NCBI GenBank assembly: GCA_944472135.2 | Contig: OX235265.1 | Location: 47,279,459 to 47,343,458, forward strand | Direction: 5' to 3' | From: Trichobilharzia regenti | Lineage: Eukaryota > Platyhelminthes > Trematoda > Strigeidida > Schistosomatidae | Length of the DNA stretch: 64,000 nt | Shown: positions 63,761 through 64,000 of the stretch, one piece after another | How positions within the stretch are numbered: position 1 is the first letter of the stretch | Layout: every line of letters starts with the position of its first letter | Translations under genes and position numbers: made by a program | The notes under the pieces: generated by a model | Database searches by the model: none | Told to the model about the DNA's origin: nothing | Seen by the model: only the letters and a program-made list of their open reading frames with translations

Positions 63761-64000
63761 CAGCTTATCTAATGAAATTCGAACTTATTAGCTACAACTT
63801 TAAAGGTGAGAGTGTTTAAAGTTATTTCTTCATATTAAGAAGTTAAAAATTATTTCGCTTAATTCATTGTTAATACTTGAGAAATCTGGTGACATTTTCT
63901 ACTCACAAACATAATAAGTAGTGAGTTCTTATAACCAATCAATAATCATCACTCACTGTGGATAACACATAAAAGCTAAAACCTTGTATATGGAACATTT
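63761..64000. other. no gene recognised
   Basis: AT-rich sequence to the window edge; no exon of the TTLL gene seen. Confidence 0.4.

Overview
This is a 64 kb piece of an AT-rich, repeat-laden animal genome that looks like a schistosome (Schistosoma or a close trematode relative). The reasons are the combination of hammerhead-ribozyme SINE-like repeats of the Sm-alpha kind, RTE (SR2/Perere-like) LINEs ending in AAT microsatellite tails, Penelope-like elements with GIY-YIG endonucleases, a BEL/Pao LTR element, and a split gene with multi-kilobase introns. Species is not decided by the sequence alone. No prokaryotic, organellar or rRNA sequence was seen.

One host gene dominates. On the minus strand, nine exons with canonical splice sites and unbroken codon phase (60320 down to 15098) encode the C-terminal part of a TTLL3/8-type tubulin glycylase: N-terminal helper segment, ATP-grasp TTL domain (motifs [34 protein letters not shown]), and a long Ser/Asn-rich, partly acidic tail in the last exon. 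The 5' exons lie beyond the right edge. Its introns range from about 2 to 14 kb and are where nearly all repeats sit. A possible exon of a second, plus-strand gene ends at about base 60.

Repeats by family: (1) a tRNA-headed SINE with a hammerhead ribozyme, about 20 copies (for example 199-605, 4632-5016, 10003-10505, 33320-33945, 39957-41078), many as inverted dimers; (2) a tRNA-Cys-like SINE whose 3' end matches the RTE 3' end (25618-25854, 38254-38501, 41505-41727 and others), plus a short-tail variant (843-1040, 5549-5742); (3) a third tRNA-like SINE (16890-17150, 19087-19275, 22600-22815); (4) RTE copies, the longest at 34010-37135; (5) Penelope-like fragments, usually with inverted termini (1245-2505, 28774-29085, 42747-43950, 50890-51290, 60735-61735, 62451-63760) and one long ORF at 12016-13140; (6) CR1-like LINE relics; (7) three related solo LTRs; (8) a young gag-only BEL/Pao-type element at 53672-57639 with 360-bp LTRs differing at two positions and a GGCAC target duplication, inserted in an Sm-alpha-like hammerhead repeat.

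Functionally, the window is a tubulin-modification gene (cilia, sperm tails, flame cells) carrying a heavy load of mostly dead retroelements. The SINEs appear to borrow the RTE machinery through a shared 3' tail, and the hammerhead repeats suggest RNA self-processing.
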